A program made the translations under genes and the position numbers. From Bacteroidales bacterium UBA2287 (lineage in GTDB: Bacteria > Bacteroidota > Bacteroidia > Bacteroidales > Tenuifilaceae): DNA of 61,884 nt. The stretch is from the NCBI GenBank assembly GCA_002345675.1, contig DDWL01000015.1, forward strand, positions 99,810 to 161,693. The letters are read 5' to 3'. A model generated the notes under the pieces. It made no database searches. It had not been told where the DNA came from and worked only from the letters and a program-made list of their open reading frames with translations. Positions 7,722 through 16,396 of the stretch are shown here, piece by piece. Positions within the stretch are counted from its first letter, which is position 1; each line of letters starts with the position of its first letter.

Positions 7722-8960
7722 ATGAAAAAAACAACAATTCTGCTTTCTCTTTTTTTTTTAACTCTTAGTGTATCGTTATACTCCCAAACCGACAACTCGA
7801 GGGAAAAGGCAATTAAGGTTTTCTTGGACTGCTCCTACTGCGACAGTGACCATTTTAAAAAGGAATTAACATACGTAAACTACGTTCGCGACCGCAAGGA
7901 CGCCCAAGTGCATATTCTATCGACCTTCGAAACTACTGGGGCAGGAGGAACTAAGCAAACCCTATTCTTTTTAGGTCAAAAGGAGTTTCAGGGACAAGTG
8001 GATACGCTTTTCTTTTCAGTAACTTCTGATGCAACGGACCAAGAAATAAGAGCGAAGCAGTTAGACTACTTAAAACTCGGATTAATCCGATACATAGCAA
8101 AAACGCCTATGGTTAATAAAATATCGATTAGCTTTAGTGATGAGGATGAGCAGGATGCTATTATGGATAAATGGAATAGTTGGGTATTTGAATTTAATGG
8201 AAGCGGATACTTCAACGGAGAGCAATCGTATAAGTATTTAAGTTACTGGTCGTCGGTAAGCGCACAAAGAGTTACAGAAAATTTAAAAGTCGAATTTTGG
8301 CTAAACTACAACTATAGCGAAGATAAATTTTTATACGACGATACTACAATAATTAGCACCCGAAACAACAAGAGCTTTAACCACCTTTTAGTGAATAGTT
8401 TAAACGACCACTGGTCGGTTGGGTACAACTTAAACCTTAAATCTTCGCTGTACCAAAACCTGCAATTGAGTTCTATGGTTTACCCTGCAATTGAATATAA
8501 TATTTTCCCTTACTCCAAATCGAACAGGAAGCAGTTCCGAATACTTTATGGCCTAGGCGCGAAAACCTTTAACTATATTGATACAACTATTTACGGCAAA
8601 CAACATGAAATTCTCTTTGGCCAAAAACTTAGTGCAGCCATTGAGTTTAAGGAAAAGTGGGGGTCTATTTCTTCGTCGCTTGTTGGAAGCCATTACTTTC
8701 ATAACATTAAGTTGAAGCGGCTCGATTTTTACACAATGCTCAGTCTCAGACTATTTAAAGGCCTCTCATTAAGAGTACAAGGAGGTCTTTCGCTTATTAA
8801 CGATCAGGTTAATCTTCCAAAAGGCAATGTATCAACTGAGGATATTCTATTACGCCGTAAGCAACTTGCTTCGCAATACGAATACTGGGGTAGCGTTGGC
8901 TTAAGCTACTCGTTTGGCTCAATATATAACAACGTGGTAAACCCAAGGTTTGGGAATTAA
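7722..8960 (+). CDS. Outer-membrane barrel protein with an N-terminal cysteine-pair domain
   Basis: The protein has 412 residues with a signal peptide (about 1-21). An N-terminal domain (about 25-145) contains DCSYCDSDHF, NYVRDRKDAQVHIL and a TGAGGTKQTLFFLG stretch. A barrel-like region of alternating polar and aromatic residues (about 160-412) follows, ending near GLSYSFG. I recall similar DCxxCD...YVRDRxDAxVHIL domains in other bacteria as conserved proteins of unknown function, so I give no name. The gene is monocistronic. Its TAA at 8958-8960 directly abuts the stop of the convergent GH92 gene at 8961, with no bases between. Confidence 0.75.
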   Translation: MKKTTILLSLFFLTLSVSLYSQTDNSREKAIKVFLDCSYCDSDHFKKELTYVNYVRDRKDAQVHILSTFETTGAGGTKQTLFFLGQKEFQGQVDTLFFSVTSDATDQEIRAKQLDYLKLGLIRYIAKTPMVNKISISFSDEDEQDAIMDKWNSWVFEFNGSGYFNGEQSYKYLSYWSSVSAQRVTENLKVEFWLNYNYSEDKFLYDDTTIISTRNNKSFNHLLVNSLNDHWSVGYNLNLKSSLYQNLQLSSMVYPAIEYNIFPYSKSNRKQFRILYGLGAKTFNYIDTTIYGKQHEILFGQKLSAAIEFKEKWGSISSSLVGSHYFHNIKLKRLDFYTMLSLRLFKGLSLRVQGGLSLINDQVNLPKGNVSTEDILLRRKQLASQYEYWGSVGLSYSFGSIYNNVVNPRFGN

Positions 8961-11924
8961 CTACTCCACCATCACCTCGTCAACAAAAATAAATGCAGGA
9001 TAGCCTGCTCCCAAATGCCATTGGGGCAAAGCCCCATAGTTACGAGCAATAACTTTTACGTATCGGCCATTGGTGTTCACAATTGCCTCCAAGTCAACAG
9101 TAACCGATTCCATTTCGTTATCGGGAACAGTATGCCCAACCCTGGCAACAAGGCTGAAGTTTACATTGTCGGTCGATACCCAGAACTCAACGCACTTTGG
9201 CATCATAATCCACGAGCGGGCATCCTGCAGGAAACCTGCAGAAAGTTTCACTATTGGTTTCTCGCTTCCCAAATCGATAGTTGCTTCAAAATCCTGATTC
9301 TGATAGCCCTGCCATCCGCCCAAGCGGAAATTCTTTGCGCCACGAATTCCATCGATTAGCCCTTCGGGACCACCTGCGGTGTACTGACTGTTATACTTCG
9401 ATTTAATGTTTATTGCCCAGTCGACTTTTATTTTGAAAAACTTCGCTTCAATAGTACGACTTGCAATTTTGTTGGAGCTTATGGCGGCAACTTTTAGTAG
9501 TGTTGTTTCAAAAAGTTTAATTGGCGTTTTATACAAAGTCGACTGCGCTGATGGCTCGCTACTATCGATTGTATATAATATTTCAACCCCTTTTTGTATC
9601 GACTCAAGTGTAACTGCAATGCTATCGGAAAATGTTGGCGAAGCTGCTATCATCACAGGAACAATTGTAATTAAATTAGTGGTTACTGTTGTTTTTGGAA
9701 TGTCGTTTTCGTTAGCAGCCCATGTGGTGTTGGGCTTTGGTCTCATTGTGAAATCAACTATTCCGCCGTTTACAATATCGGAGTGATTTAGAAACCCTTT
9801 TTTTTGAACTTTCCCGTTTAATTTTGCACTCTGTATATAAATATTGTCGCTGCTAACGTATGGTGCATTTACTACAAACTTTTTCCCATTTTCGAGGTTT
9901 ACGGTAATTCTTTTAAACCAAGGTGTTCCAATTGTGTAGGTTGGACTTCCCGGTGTTACGGGATAAAATCCCATTGCACTCATTACCAGCCATGCGCTCA
10001 TTTGTCCGCAGTCCTCGTTGCCCGAAAGCCCATCGGGAAGGTGCGAGTACATTTCGTCCATAATTTGTCGAACGCGCTGCTGAGTTTTCCAAGGTTTGTT
10101 TACAAAGTTGTACAAGTACGCCATATGGTGACTGGGCTCGTTGCCGTGGGCGTACTGCCCAATTAGTCCAGTTATATCGACCTGTTGGCGACCACTCAAG
10201 GCCATTTCGGTAGTGAACAATTCGTCGAGTTTGCGCTCAAAGTTTGCTTTCCCACCGTGTAGCGCTATTAATCCCGACACATCGTGCGGAACATAGAAGC
10301 TGTACTGCCAGCTATTGGCCTCGGTAAAGTTGAAATCGACCTCGGTTGGGTCGAAGGGCGATTTCCAGCCTCCATTCATGCGAGGTCGCATAAATCCGGT
10401 TTGGGCATCGAAAATATTTTTGTAGCTCTGCGCTCGCTGAATGAAGTAATTATAGTCGTCGGTTTTGCCATTGCTTTTTGCAAACTGTGCAATACACCAG
10501 TCGTTGTAAGCGTACTCAAGTGTTTTCGAAACGCCTTCGTGATACATGTCGCCAGCAATGTGCCCATACTTTCGGTATGCGTCGAGGCCAAAGTGATCCT
10601 TGCCAGCACTTGCTTTCATTGCCTCTAAGGCAAGGTTCGAATCGAAATTTTTTATCCCCTTTGCCCATGCATCGGCAATTACCGAAACGCTGTGGTAACC
10701 AATCATGCAATAGGTTTCGTTAGCTGCAAGTTCCCAAACTGGCAAAAGCCCTCGGGTTTTGTACATCGAAAGGAACGTTTTTATGAAATCGGTGGTTCGC
10801 TTTGTGTCGATAATTGTAAGAAGCGGGTGCAGCGTTCGATAAGTATCCCAAAGCGAAAAAACGGTGTAGTAGGTATACCCATCAGCTTTTTGTATCGAGT
10901 GGTCGCCAGCACGATAGCTGCCATCGACATCGTTAAATATATTAGGGTGAATAAAACAGTGGTAAAGGGCAGTGTAAAAGGTTATAAATTGTTCGTTAGT
11001 TCCGCCCTCTACTTCAATTTTGCTAAGTTCCGTATTCCAAGTATCGTAGGCTTGCCTTTTAATTAAATCGAAGTCCCAGTGTGGAAGTTCAGCGTCGAGG
11101 TTCATAACTGCACCCTCGGCGCTAACTGCCGAAATACCAACTTTAACAAGTATTGGCTCGCCGTTGCTTTCGAACTGAAAATTTACTTTAAGCGATTTCC
11201 CATTTAAAGTGAAACTGCGTGGTTCGCCAGCAAGGAATTTCTTAATTTCTCCGACGAATTTTGAGGCATCTATATCTTTACTTTCGATGCTTAAAGCACC
11301 ATAAGGTTTCGAAAAACGCATGGCGAAGTAAACATGCTGATCCTTTGCCCATGCCGTTGACCGACGGTAACCTTGAATTTCGGTTTTGCTAACAAAGCGA
11401 ACCCACGAATCGAGTACCTCATCGCGATGCTCAAGGTCGAGCACAATATTGACCGAATCGGTTTTGGGAAATGTGTAGCGATGCATTCCAACCCGTGTGG
11501 TTGTGGTAAGTTCGGCTAAAACCTTCGGTTTATCGAGGTAAACAGAGTAGTAACCAGCCACCGCTTTTTCGTTTTTCTTGCTGAATGGGGAGGAGTATTC
11601 GGTATTGTTGAATTTTGGCTTGCCAACGGTTGGCATTAGGAGAATGTCGCCATAGTCGGAAACGCCCGTTCCGCTTAAATGTGTGTGCGAAAAACCATAA
11701 ATAACTGCGTCGCTATAATGGTAGCCCGAGCATCCGTCCCAGCCCGTAAGGCGAGTGTCGGGGCTAAGCTGAACCATTCCGAAAGGAAGTGTTGCGCCTG
11801 GAAATGTGTGTCCATGAAAATCGGTGCCAATAAATGGGTTAACGTATTGTGCGTAGTTGTTCTTTTGTGCAAACGTTGAGGATGTAAAAAGAATTGAAAT
11901 TGAAAGGGTTAATAGTTTGTTCAT
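8961..11924 (-). CDS. Secreted GH92 alpha-mannosidase with C-terminal binding modules
   Basis: This 987-residue exported glycosidase has a signal peptide (about 1-19). The GH92 N-terminal beta domain follows (YVNPFIGTDFHGHTFPGA, LSPDTRLTGWDGCSGYHYSD), then the alpha/alpha barrel. The family motif GNEDCGQMSAWLVMSAMGFYP falls at about residues 635-655 and includes the catalytic acidic residues. A chitobiase-type C-terminal domain (about 761-815) and an F5/8 discoidin-like domain (about 836-987) follow, both likely glycan-binding. GH92 enzymes are calcium-dependent exo-alpha-mannosidases that trim high-mannose N-glycans. A secreted GH2 beta-mannosidase lies 1 kb upstream on the same strand, which fits joint breakdown of mannose-rich glycans. 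Confidence 0.93.
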   Translation of the reverse strand: MNKLLTLSISILFTSSTFAQKNNYAQYVNPFIGTDFHGHTFPGATLPFGMVQLSPDTRLTGWDGCSGYHYSDAVIYGFSHTHLSGTGVSDYGDILLMPTVGKPKFNNTEYSSPFSKKNEKAVAGYYSVYLDKPKVLAELTTTTRVGMHRYTFPKTDSVNIVLDLEHRDEVLDSWVRFVSKTEIQGYRRSTAWAKDQHVYFAMRFSKPYGALSIESKDIDASKFVGEIKKFLAGEPRSFTLNGKSLKVNFQFESNGEPILVKVGISAVSAEGAVMNLDAELPHWDFDLIKRQAYDTWNTELSKIEVEGGTNEQFITFYTALYHCFIHPNIFNDVDGSYRAGDHSIQKADGYTYYTVFSLWDTYRTLHPLLTIIDTKRTTDFIKTFLSMYKTRGLLPVWELAANETYCMIGYHSVSVIADAWAKGIKNFDSNLALEAMKASAGKDHFGLDAYRKYGHIAGDMYHEGVSKTLEYAYNDWCIAQFAKSNGKTDDYNYFIQRAQSYKNIFDAQTGFMRPRMNGGWKSPFDPTEVDFNFTEANSWQYSFYVPHDVSGLIALHGGKANFERKLDELFTTEMALSGRQQVDITGLIGQYAHGNEPSHHMAYLYNFVNKPWKTQQRVRQIMDEMYSHLPDGLSGNEDCGQMSAWLVMSAMGFYPVTPGSPTYTIGTPWFKRITVNLENGKKFVVNAPYVSSDNIYIQSAKLNGKVQKKGFLNHSDIVNGGIVDFTMRPKPNTTWAANENDIPKTTVTTNLITIVPVMIAASPTFSDSIAVTLESIQKGVEILYTIDSSEPSAQSTLYKTPIKLFETTLLKVAAISSNKIASRTIEAKFFKIKVDWAINIKSKYNSQYTAGGPEGLIDGIRGAKNFRLGGWQGYQNQDFEATIDLGSEKPIVKLSAGFLQDARSWIMMPKCVEFWVSTDNVNFSLVARVGHTVPDNEMESVTVDLEAIVNTNGRYVKVIARNYGALPQWHLGAGYPAFIFVDEVMVE

Positions 11925-11946
11925 GTGTTTGATGTAGTTATTTATT

Positions 11947-12152
11947 CGCCCCCTCTGGGGTCGTAATTGCTTGTTTCAAATATTTCTATAAACATTAGAC
12001 CTCTCTGAGGTCTTTTTTGGCTCATTACATTTGTGATTCCGTCATGTTTTTAACTTACAAACATAATCCTCTCTGAAGTCTTTTTCAAACCCAGAGGGTT
12101 TGTATGTTTATAAAAAAATAAAGGCTAAATAACCACGACCCCAGCGGGGTCG
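11947..12152 (-). repeat. REP palindrome array, downstream of the RAYT gene
   Basis: Short palindromes with three-base loops lie in a row: 11947-11963 (one arm mutated), 11998-12012 (GACCTCTCTGAGGTC), 12068-12080 (decayed), 12086-12102 (CAAACCCAGAGGGTTTG) and 12136-12152 (CGACCCCAGCGGGGTCG). They are joined by conserved linkers such as TTCTATAAACATT and TGTATGTTTATAAAAAAATAAAGG. The same order recurs at 12667-12924 on the other side of the transposase, so these are its cognate REP elements. They occupy nearly the whole 238-base gap behind GH92. Confidence 0.88.
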
Positions 12153-12162
12153 AATGGCGTTG

Positions 12163-12636
12163 TTAATCATTCTCTTCATCAATCCATTCAAAAAGGTACT
12201 CCTGACTGAACTCAATCCCAAAATCTTTTAAAAATGACTCGTACTCTTCTTTAAATGTGCGTTTTCGGTGATGTTCTTTTTGACCTTCGATATACTGAAT
12301 TACATTTGTTAGCTGGCTGTGGCTATAAGAAAACGCCCCAAAACCTGCCTGCCATTGAAAGTTGAATCGAGTAAAACCTTTCTCTTTAATAAAAGCGTTA
12401 GACGACTTCTTAACTTCTCGAACTAATTCAGATAAACAGCACGAAGGTTTCATCCCAATAAAGAAATGAATGTGGTCTTGGACGCCATTTATTGCCAGCA
12501 TTTTTTGTCCTTTGTTTTGAACAGTACCAGTAATATACTTGTAAAGTTCTTCTTCCCAACTCGACTTAATTAGAGCTTTTCGGTTTTGGACAGCAAAAAT
12601 GACATGAATGTAAATTTGAGAAAATGTATCGGCCAT
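12163..12636 (-). CDS. REP-associated tyrosine transposase (RAYT, Y1/HUH family)
   Basis: This 157-residue HUH single-strand nuclease of the IS200/IS605 Y1 superfamily shows the metal-binding HUH motif as DHIHFFIGM, the N-terminal strand IYIHVIFAVQNR, and the catalytic tyrosine in NVIQYIEGQKEHH with the family tail KRTFKEEYESFLKDFGIEF. I use ATG 12636; an in-frame ATG at 12660 precedes it. The gene lies inside arrays of REP palindromes on both sides (11947-12152 and 12667-12924). That is the hallmark of RAYTs, domesticated transposases that cut REP hairpins and spread them rather than move themselves. It appears intact. Confidence 0.92.
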   Translation of the reverse strand: MADTFSQIYIHVIFAVQNRKALIKSSWEEELYKYITGTVQNKGQKMLAINGVQDHIHFFIGMKPSCCLSELVREVKKSSNAFIKEKGFTRFNFQWQAGFGAFSYSHSQLTNVIQYIEGQKEHHRKRTFKEEYESFLKDFGIEFSQEYLFEWIDEEND

Positions 12637-12666
12637 AGTGATTAATGTTTTGATATTCAAAATATT

Positions 12667-12924
12667 CGACCCCTCTGGGGTCGTAATTATTCGTTAATAA
12701 TTCTTTCTATAAACATTTGACCTCTCCGAGGTCACTTTTGGTTCAACTAATTTATAAATCCTTCAGATTTTTATCCTTTAAACATTCAACCCCTCTGGGG
12801 TTGTAATTATATGTTGCACTTTTTTCTATAAACATTTGACCTCTCTGAGGTCATTTTTCAAACCCAGAGGGTTTGTATGTTTATAAAAAAATAAAGGGGA
12901 AAAACCACGACCCCAGCGGGGTCG
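12667..12924 (-). repeat. REP palindrome array, upstream of the RAYT gene
   Basis: Palindromes occur at 12667-12683 (CGACCCCTCTGGGGTCG), 12719-12733, 12756-12770 (weak), 12787-12803, 12838-12852, 12859-12875 and 12908-12924. Two stem types, one with GACCCC arms and one with GACCTC arms, alternate at near-constant spacing. The block 12859-12927 is a near-copy of 12086-12155, so the transposase gene is flanked by direct repeats of about 70 bases. The array fills the roughly 300-base gap between the RAYT and the GH2 gene. Confidence 0.88.
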
Positions 12925-12940
12925 AATCTTTTCAAGTAAA

Positions 12941-15463
12941 TCATCGACCCTTTATATAATCCCACATCGACTTAACGCCAATTCCCTTTAAATTGCCATC
13001 GAGAACCTTGATGCTATACTTTTTACCTGGTATAAGGTGAAGAAAATTGTCGTCGAGCTTTAGGTTTCCTTCAGCATTAAAAACCTCCACATAAAAAGCC
13101 GGTTGCTTTGTTTGCAATTCAAGGTAAGTATCCTCTTTTACTTTATTCACTTTCACTACTACATTGGGGTTATTTGGTAATTTTATTTTGCTGCATTCGG
13201 TGTTTACGGCACACCTTACGAACGGCTGCATTTTGCTTGGTGTAAATTCGGCATGAGCAATTAGCTGCATGTCCAACTTTTCGCCATCGGTTAAATCCAT
13301 TGCAAAAACTTGCTTTGGAGTATTATCAACATTTAAAATATACTCCTTCCAAATTCCAAGTCGTTGACCCTCGATTGTATAAACCGAAATAACAAGTTCC
13401 CCTTCAACTGTATAAGGAAGGTCGGACTTCAGGTTAACAGTTAACCTGCTTTTTACAAATTTGGGAACAACAAGTATAGGCGAAAGTGAGCGTTTAACCT
13501 GATACTGCATTGCCTTCCAGTTACCAAGAAAATCGATTCCACTCCACGAAACCGCTGGCCAGCAATCGTTAAGTTGCCAATATAACGAACCCATACAATT
13601 TGGCGCAGCCAACCTATGTGCTTCAATGGCAATTTGGTATGCCTGAGCCTGCAGCACCTGACTGAAATACGTAAACTCTTCCTGATTTTTTGGCTTAAAT
13701 CCTTCGCTTACCAAAAATTTATTTACCGTTTCAAACCCTTTTGGGTGCTTTTGGTGGCATTTTAGCTGTGTTGAGTCGGGCAATGTGCTTCCATTAGCAA
13801 ATTGCTTTAATGTTGCCATCGATGGAAAGCCCTGAAAGCCAAACTCGCTCATAAAGCGAGGAATTTTTTCGCTGTACGTTTTAAACGGCTCATTTCCCCA
13901 CCAAACGCCCCAGTAGTGGGAGTCGCCATGTTTTAAACTTTCCTCTTTTCCCCATCCATGCTGTGGCGACGATGGCCAGTAGGCTCGGGCAGGATCATTT
14001 TCTCGAACAACTTCGGCTAAAACATTATGAAATACTTTTTGATACCCTTCCCAAACCTTTATCATAGTTAATGAATCGTCGGCAAACTGCTTTTGCCAGC
14101 CCCAGTTATGCCAACCCTCATCAACTTCGTTGTTCCCGCACCATAGCGCAAGCGAAGTGTGATTTTTAATTCTATTTACCTGTTGAACGGCCTCGGCGCG
14201 AACATTTTCGGTAAAGTTTTCGCTCCAAGGATACATTGAGCAGGCAAACATAAAATCTTGCCAAACTAAAATTCCCAAACTGTCGCAGGCATTAAAGAAA
14301 GATTCGGGCGGGTAAATACCTCCACCCCACACTCTTAGCATATTCATGTTGCTAAGTTCTGCATCAATGGCAAGTTTTTGCCACAACTTGTTATCGTAAA
14401 ACTTATAGCTATGAGGAGGAACAACGTTGGCTCCCTTGGCAAAAACTGGTTTCCCGTTTACTTTAAAGTAGAATGATGTACCAATTTTATCGGGCTCATT
14501 TACAAGTTCTATAGTCCTAAGTCCAACCTTTCGAGTTATAATTTGCTGAGGCTCGGTTTCGGTTTCGAGAACAAGGGCTAAAGAGTAAAGGTTTTGTGCC
14601 CCCATTCCGTTTGGCCACCAAAGTAAAGGTTTGGTTATTGTATAGTTAATGTCGAAGTTATTCAACTCCGTTTTAATGTCGACTTTTTCTTCGTGAAGGG
14701 TTTGCCAGTCGACGGCATTTACAATTTTAAGCGTTCCCTCTTTTGCTGATTTTGACGATATGGTGTACGATGCAGTGAGAATTGCTTCGTTCGTATCGAC
14801 CGATTTGGTGGTTATGCTAGCCGTTTTTAGAGCCGTTTCGTAAACTGTCTGAAGGTATACTGGTTGCCAAATTCCACAGTTAACCAGTCGCGGTGCAAAG
14901 TCCCAACCAAACTGAAATGCAGCTTTGCGTGCGTATGCCCATTCGCCTCCGGGGAGTTCAATCCCTACACTATTCTTCTCATTTTCAATATTTTTTGAAA
15001 TGGGATGAAAAGAAACCCTTAATTCATTCTTCCCAATACGGATAATCTTAGTAACATCAACTGTCCATTTGCGAAACATGTTGTTAGCCTCTAGAATTTG
15101 TTTTTCATTCAGAAAAACCTCGGCATAAGTGTCGAGCCCCTCGAAAACTAGTTCAAGCTCTTTGCTTTCCGAAAAGTACCCTGGAATTAAAAAATCGAGC
15201 GAATACTCCCATTCGGTTTCCTCAATCCACTTTAGGTTTTCGTGGTTGCAGTCGTTAAAGGGATTTTCAATAGCTCCATTTTGTTCGAGGTTTGCGATAA
15301 CCGTACCCGGAACATTTGCTTTCATCCAAATGTCGTTGCTATTTGCTTTGCGAAACTTCCAGCCATCGTTTAAATCTAAACGGCTTTGTGCAAAGGCGTT
15401 ACTGCTTAAAGTTAAAGCGACAACCCAAATAAAAACTCTAAATTTTGGTAAAATCCTTTTCAT
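12941..15463 (-). CDS. Secreted GH2 beta-mannosidase
   Basis: This 840-residue GH2 enzyme has a signal peptide (about 1-25), an N-terminal sugar-binding jelly roll (LNDGWKFRKA, NVPGTVIANLEQNG), an immunoglobulin-like domain and a TIM barrel. The acid/base Glu446 is in WCGNNEVDEGWHNW and the nucleophile Glu540 is in MSEFGFQGFP. The preceding RVWGGGIYPPESFF and LGILVWQDFMFAC segments are diagnostic of beta-mannosidases within GH2. It would remove beta-mannose, such as the core mannose of N-glycans or manno-oligosaccharide ends, after alpha-mannose trimming by the neighbouring GH92. The two genes are separated by the RAYT/REP block. Confidence 0.93.
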   Translation of the reverse strand: MKRILPKFRVFIWVVALTLSSNAFAQSRLDLNDGWKFRKANSNDIWMKANVPGTVIANLEQNGAIENPFNDCNHENLKWIEETEWEYSLDFLIPGYFSESKELELVFEGLDTYAEVFLNEKQILEANNMFRKWTVDVTKIIRIGKNELRVSFHPISKNIENEKNSVGIELPGGEWAYARKAAFQFGWDFAPRLVNCGIWQPVYLQTVYETALKTASITTKSVDTNEAILTASYTISSKSAKEGTLKIVNAVDWQTLHEEKVDIKTELNNFDINYTITKPLLWWPNGMGAQNLYSLALVLETETEPQQIITRKVGLRTIELVNEPDKIGTSFYFKVNGKPVFAKGANVVPPHSYKFYDNKLWQKLAIDAELSNMNMLRVWGGGIYPPESFFNACDSLGILVWQDFMFACSMYPWSENFTENVRAEAVQQVNRIKNHTSLALWCGNNEVDEGWHNWGWQKQFADDSLTMIKVWEGYQKVFHNVLAEVVRENDPARAYWPSSPQHGWGKEESLKHGDSHYWGVWWGNEPFKTYSEKIPRFMSEFGFQGFPSMATLKQFANGSTLPDSTQLKCHQKHPKGFETVNKFLVSEGFKPKNQEEFTYFSQVLQAQAYQIAIEAHRLAAPNCMGSLYWQLNDCWPAVSWSGIDFLGNWKAMQYQVKRSLSPILVVPKFVKSRLTVNLKSDLPYTVEGELVISVYTIEGQRLGIWKEYILNVDNTPKQVFAMDLTDGEKLDMQLIAHAEFTPSKMQPFVRCAVNTECSKIKLPNNPNVVVKVNKVKEDTYLELQTKQPAFYVEVFNAEGNLKLDDNFLHLIPGKKYSIKVLDGNLKGIGVKSMWDYIKGR

Positions 15464-15503
15464 AAGCGAAGGCTAAAGGTTGAAATTCTTTTATCAGTCT
15501 GCA

Positions 15504-15521
15504 CCCCGATAACTATCGGGG
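15504..15521. repeat. Dispersed palindrome CCCCGATAACTATCGGGG
   Basis: This is a perfect hairpin with CCCCGATA and TATCGGGG arms. Close copies lie at 27756-27773, and extended ones at 33461-33491 and 34746-34776. It is a REP-like family unrelated in stem sequence to the RAYT arrays at 12 kb, with no transposase of its own visible here. Confidence 0.75.
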
Positions 15522-15759
15522 AATTTCTCTTATTCTCGACATACAGCGATATGTTGTCTTGGTTTTTATATTTCTCCCATTACTGTCCTTTTACTATATT
15601 GCAAACATATTAACTATAAACAATGCAAACATAAGAGGTTTTTTAAGCGACATTAAAACCTAAGTGTTCTTTAAAAAAACCTTAGTAAAAAACTATTTCC
15701 AAATGTTTTTACCTTATTTATGAGCCAAATACGTTATATTAAATTACATCGAACTCAGG

Positions 15760-15867
15760 TTAATACTTGACAGGTAATTCAGTCAATTTTTTTAGCAACT
15801 CAATATATTCATCTTTAAACGATTTGCGCTTGTAATGGTGTTTAGTTTTCCTGTTGCCGAAGTGATG
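15760..15867 (-). pseudogene. C-terminal remnant of a second RAYT transposase
   Basis: Read on the minus strand, 35 codons before a TAA give GNRKTKHHYKRKSFKDEYIE followed by a KKLTELP tail. This aligns with the C-terminus of the intact RAYT (EGQKEHHRKRTFKEEYESFL and its tail). Upstream of this stretch the homology stops and REP-like DNA begins, so the HUH motif and most of the gene are gone. The remnant sits beside a different REP family (15899-15970 and 16255-16326), as expected if each RAYT once served its own repeats. Confidence 0.75.
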
Positions 15868-15898
15868 GCACGCAGGCAGGGCTGAGCTCGCAAGTTTT

Positions 15899-15970
15899 AC
15901 AGAGCGCTCCTATGGAGCTTTAAGTTTCAAATAGTAAAGGTTTCTATAAACAGTTAGCTACTCCGCAGCT
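15899..15970. repeat. 72-base REP-type direct repeat, copy 1
   Basis: This repeat carries GCGCTCCTATGGAGC and TAGCTACTCCGCAGCTA hairpins joined by a linker with TTTCTATAAACA. The copy at 16255-16326 differs by one base. The linker word is shared with the 12 kb REP arrays although the stems differ. Confidence 0.85.
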
Positions 15971-16019
15971 AAAATAAGTACTACTTTTTATCGCCAAATT
16001 GATGTTGATTATTAAATAA

Positions 16020-16250
16020 ATGACCCCACGTTCGGCTGAGGCTCCCGTCTCAATCGAATATATTCTTGCAGGGTTACCAGCCTGTTCGTGTGGTTGGCTG
16101 CGCCTGCAATAAACAAGTTTCGAACTAACCTCAAATTTTCTTTAGTGCTGCATATTGCAGGCACAGCCTGCTTATAATAAACCGACGGCGGCATAGCCGA
16201 CCGCCGAGCGTTGTTTCAATCTGGTCTGAGCTCGCAAGCTCGGTTGCCAT
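16020..16250. repeat. Mixed REP-like palindromes between the 72-base repeats
   Basis: The stretch holds the hairpin GCAGGCACAGCCTGC (16157-16171), a decayed relative near 16078-16112, a GC-rich hairpin around 16184-16208 and GAGCTCGCAAGCTC near 16228-16241. Any open frame across it is a by-product of the palindromes. Apart from these repeats and the RAYT remnant, the gap 15464-16396 shows no gene. Confidence 0.6.
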
Positions 16251-16254
16251 ATTA

Positions 16255-16326
16255 ACAGAGCGCTCCTATGGAGCTTTAAGTTTCAAATAGTAAAGGTTTC
16301 TATAAACAGTTAGCTACTCCGTAGCT
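16255..16326. repeat. 72-base REP-type direct repeat, copy 2
   Basis: This is a near-identical copy of 15899-15970, with one change within the last hairpin (GTAGCT for GCAGCT). It lies just downstream of the PorP/SprF gene and its terminator. Confidence 0.85.
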
Positions 16327-16339
16327 GTTTTACAAAAAT

Positions 16340-16367
16340 AAACGCCGTTCGAATACGAACAGCGTTT
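16340..16367 (-). terminator. Hairpin terminator of the sprB-like/porP operon
   Basis: AAACGC-C-GTTCG and CGAAC-A-GCGTTT pair around an AATA loop, with one mismatch. On the minus strand the stem is followed by a T-rich run. It lies 29 bases after the stop of the PorP/SprF gene. Confidence 0.65.
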
Positions 16368-16396
16368 AGGAGTTAAATATTTTATTTGTTCGTTGG

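Noticed and set aside
10284..11066. Plus-strand frames inside the GH92 gene
   Set aside because: They are antisense shadows of a strongly conserved glycosidase reading frame.
15602..15633. Two CAAACATA words (TATGTTTG on the minus strand) upstream of the GH2 gene
   Set aside because: Each fits the -7 consensus, but neither has a TTG at the proper spacing and the leader would exceed 130 bases, so I did not call a promoter.
16012..16194. Minus-strand open frame of 60 codons
   Set aside because: It lies fully within REP-like palindromes and its composition follows the repeats. It has no homology I can recognise and no start context.
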